This document shows, piece after piece, positions 63,552 through 64,000 of a stretch of DNA of 64,000 nt. The translations under genes were made by a program, and so were the position numbers. This stretch comes from Megascapheus bottae (lineage: Eukaryota > Chordata > Mammalia > Rodentia > Geomyidae), in the NCBI GenBank assembly GCA_024803745.1, contig JANJXV010000024.1, positions 19,911,927 to 19,975,926 on the forward strand, written 5' to 3'. The notes under the pieces are model-generated. The model made no database searches, was not told the origin of the DNA, and saw nothing but the letters and a program-made list of their open reading frames with translations. Position 1 is the first letter of the stretch; each line of letters starts with the position of its first letter.

Positions 63552-64000
63552 CTGGAATGAACGCAATCACACACACTTAGACAGGGGGAAGATCAGGGGG
63601 CGCCTTCTGGTGTCATTACACAGCATTAAAGTCCCACCTTCTGGTTCTTATTCTCCCTCAGCTGTACTGGGCCTTGTTTTAGAGGTGGTGAGACAAAGGG
63701 TGTTTACCACTGAAAGTGTTGGTTTCCCTGATAATGGTGGTTATAGAAGTTGGGTTTTTTGGGGGGGTAAATATTTTGTAACTGTTGTTATAAAGATGAT
63801 GTACAGAGGGGTTTCGGTTACCTAAGTCATGTAAGGAGTACAGTTCTTTTTGGACAGAGTACAGTTCTTTTTGGCTATCTCCTAGTTTTTCCCTCCCATC
63901 TCCATGGGTAAGTTACATAGCTCATTTCTAACATAGTGTCTAGTGAGTGTCAGTGCTGCATCATCTGTTCACTCTTTATTCCTCCATTTGTAGAGTATAT
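63552..64000 (-). other. HIPK2: HIPK2 upstream intron (partial)
   Basis: Intronic sequence continuing past the window edge. A 17-base phrase TACAGTTCTTTTTGG... is duplicated at about 63840 and 63860 (AGAGTACAGTTCTTTTTGG-type units). No gene is seen. Confidence 0.7.

Noticed and set aside
63176..63580. Plus-strand open frames opposite the HIPK2 exon at 63270-63551, and similarly at 48530-49144
   Set aside because: They are antisense to well-supported HIPK2 exons and have no similarity of their own.

Overview
This window is mammalian nuclear DNA, most likely from a rodent. Three neighbouring protein genes can be recognised by splice-consistent exons. Their order matches the human 7q34 order KLRG2 - CLEC2L - HIPK2. 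KLRG2 runs on the minus strand: only its first coding exon (3522-4299) and promoter are inside, and the rest lies beyond position 1. CLEC2L is complete on the plus strand: five coding exons between 19276 and 32539 join in frame to a 212-residue type II C-type-lectin-like membrane protein, with an AATAAA signal at 33062. HIPK2 runs on the minus strand and enters from the right: its last four coding exons are at 63270-63551, 54682-54929, 50545-50705 and 48641-49108, followed by a probable 3' UTR of about 10.7 kb down to about 37.9 kb. CLEC2L and HIPK2 are convergent; KLRG2 and CLEC2L are divergent.

The rodent assignment rests on the interspersed repeats. The window holds several dozen composite SINEs of two designs. 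One has a 7SL/B1-like head and the other an ID (tRNA-like) head, and both share the same right-hand monomer. Such dimers with a private right monomer are reminiscent of the Geo-type SINEs described from pocket mice, kangaroo rats and gophers (Geomyoidea), so a heteromyid or geomyid rodent is my best guess, from memory only. There are also B4-like and lone B1/ID copies, old L1 3' ends, MaLR-type LTRs, an IAP-like ERVK LTR on the minus strand with its polypurine tract, a Tigger-like DNA transposon remnant, and many microsatellites.

Layout: 1-3521 KLRG2 intron 1; 3440-4480 KLRG2 CpG island, exon 1 and promoter; 4500-5100 a possible regulatory cluster (three tandem GATA motifs, then a two-decamer p53 site); 5900-13000 mostly repeats; 13.3-15.1 kb an intergenic island with two strong, outward-pointing CTCF motifs and a G-quadruplex-prone GGGGAC repeat; 19-19.9 kb CLEC2L CpG island; 19.5-32.5 kb CLEC2L introns and exons; 33.1-37.9 kb intergenic repeats, including six polypyrimidine tracts all with the same strand bias; 37.9-48.6 kb HIPK2 3' UTR; 48.6-64 kb HIPK2 3' exons and introns.

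I found no previously undescribed gene system. The genes are ordinary orthologues. The parts that merit a second look are regulatory and repeat-related: the divergent CTCF pair, the GATA/p53 cluster upstream of KLRG2, the modular SINEs with an internally duplicated subfamily, and the triplex-prone tracts between the two convergent 3' ends.
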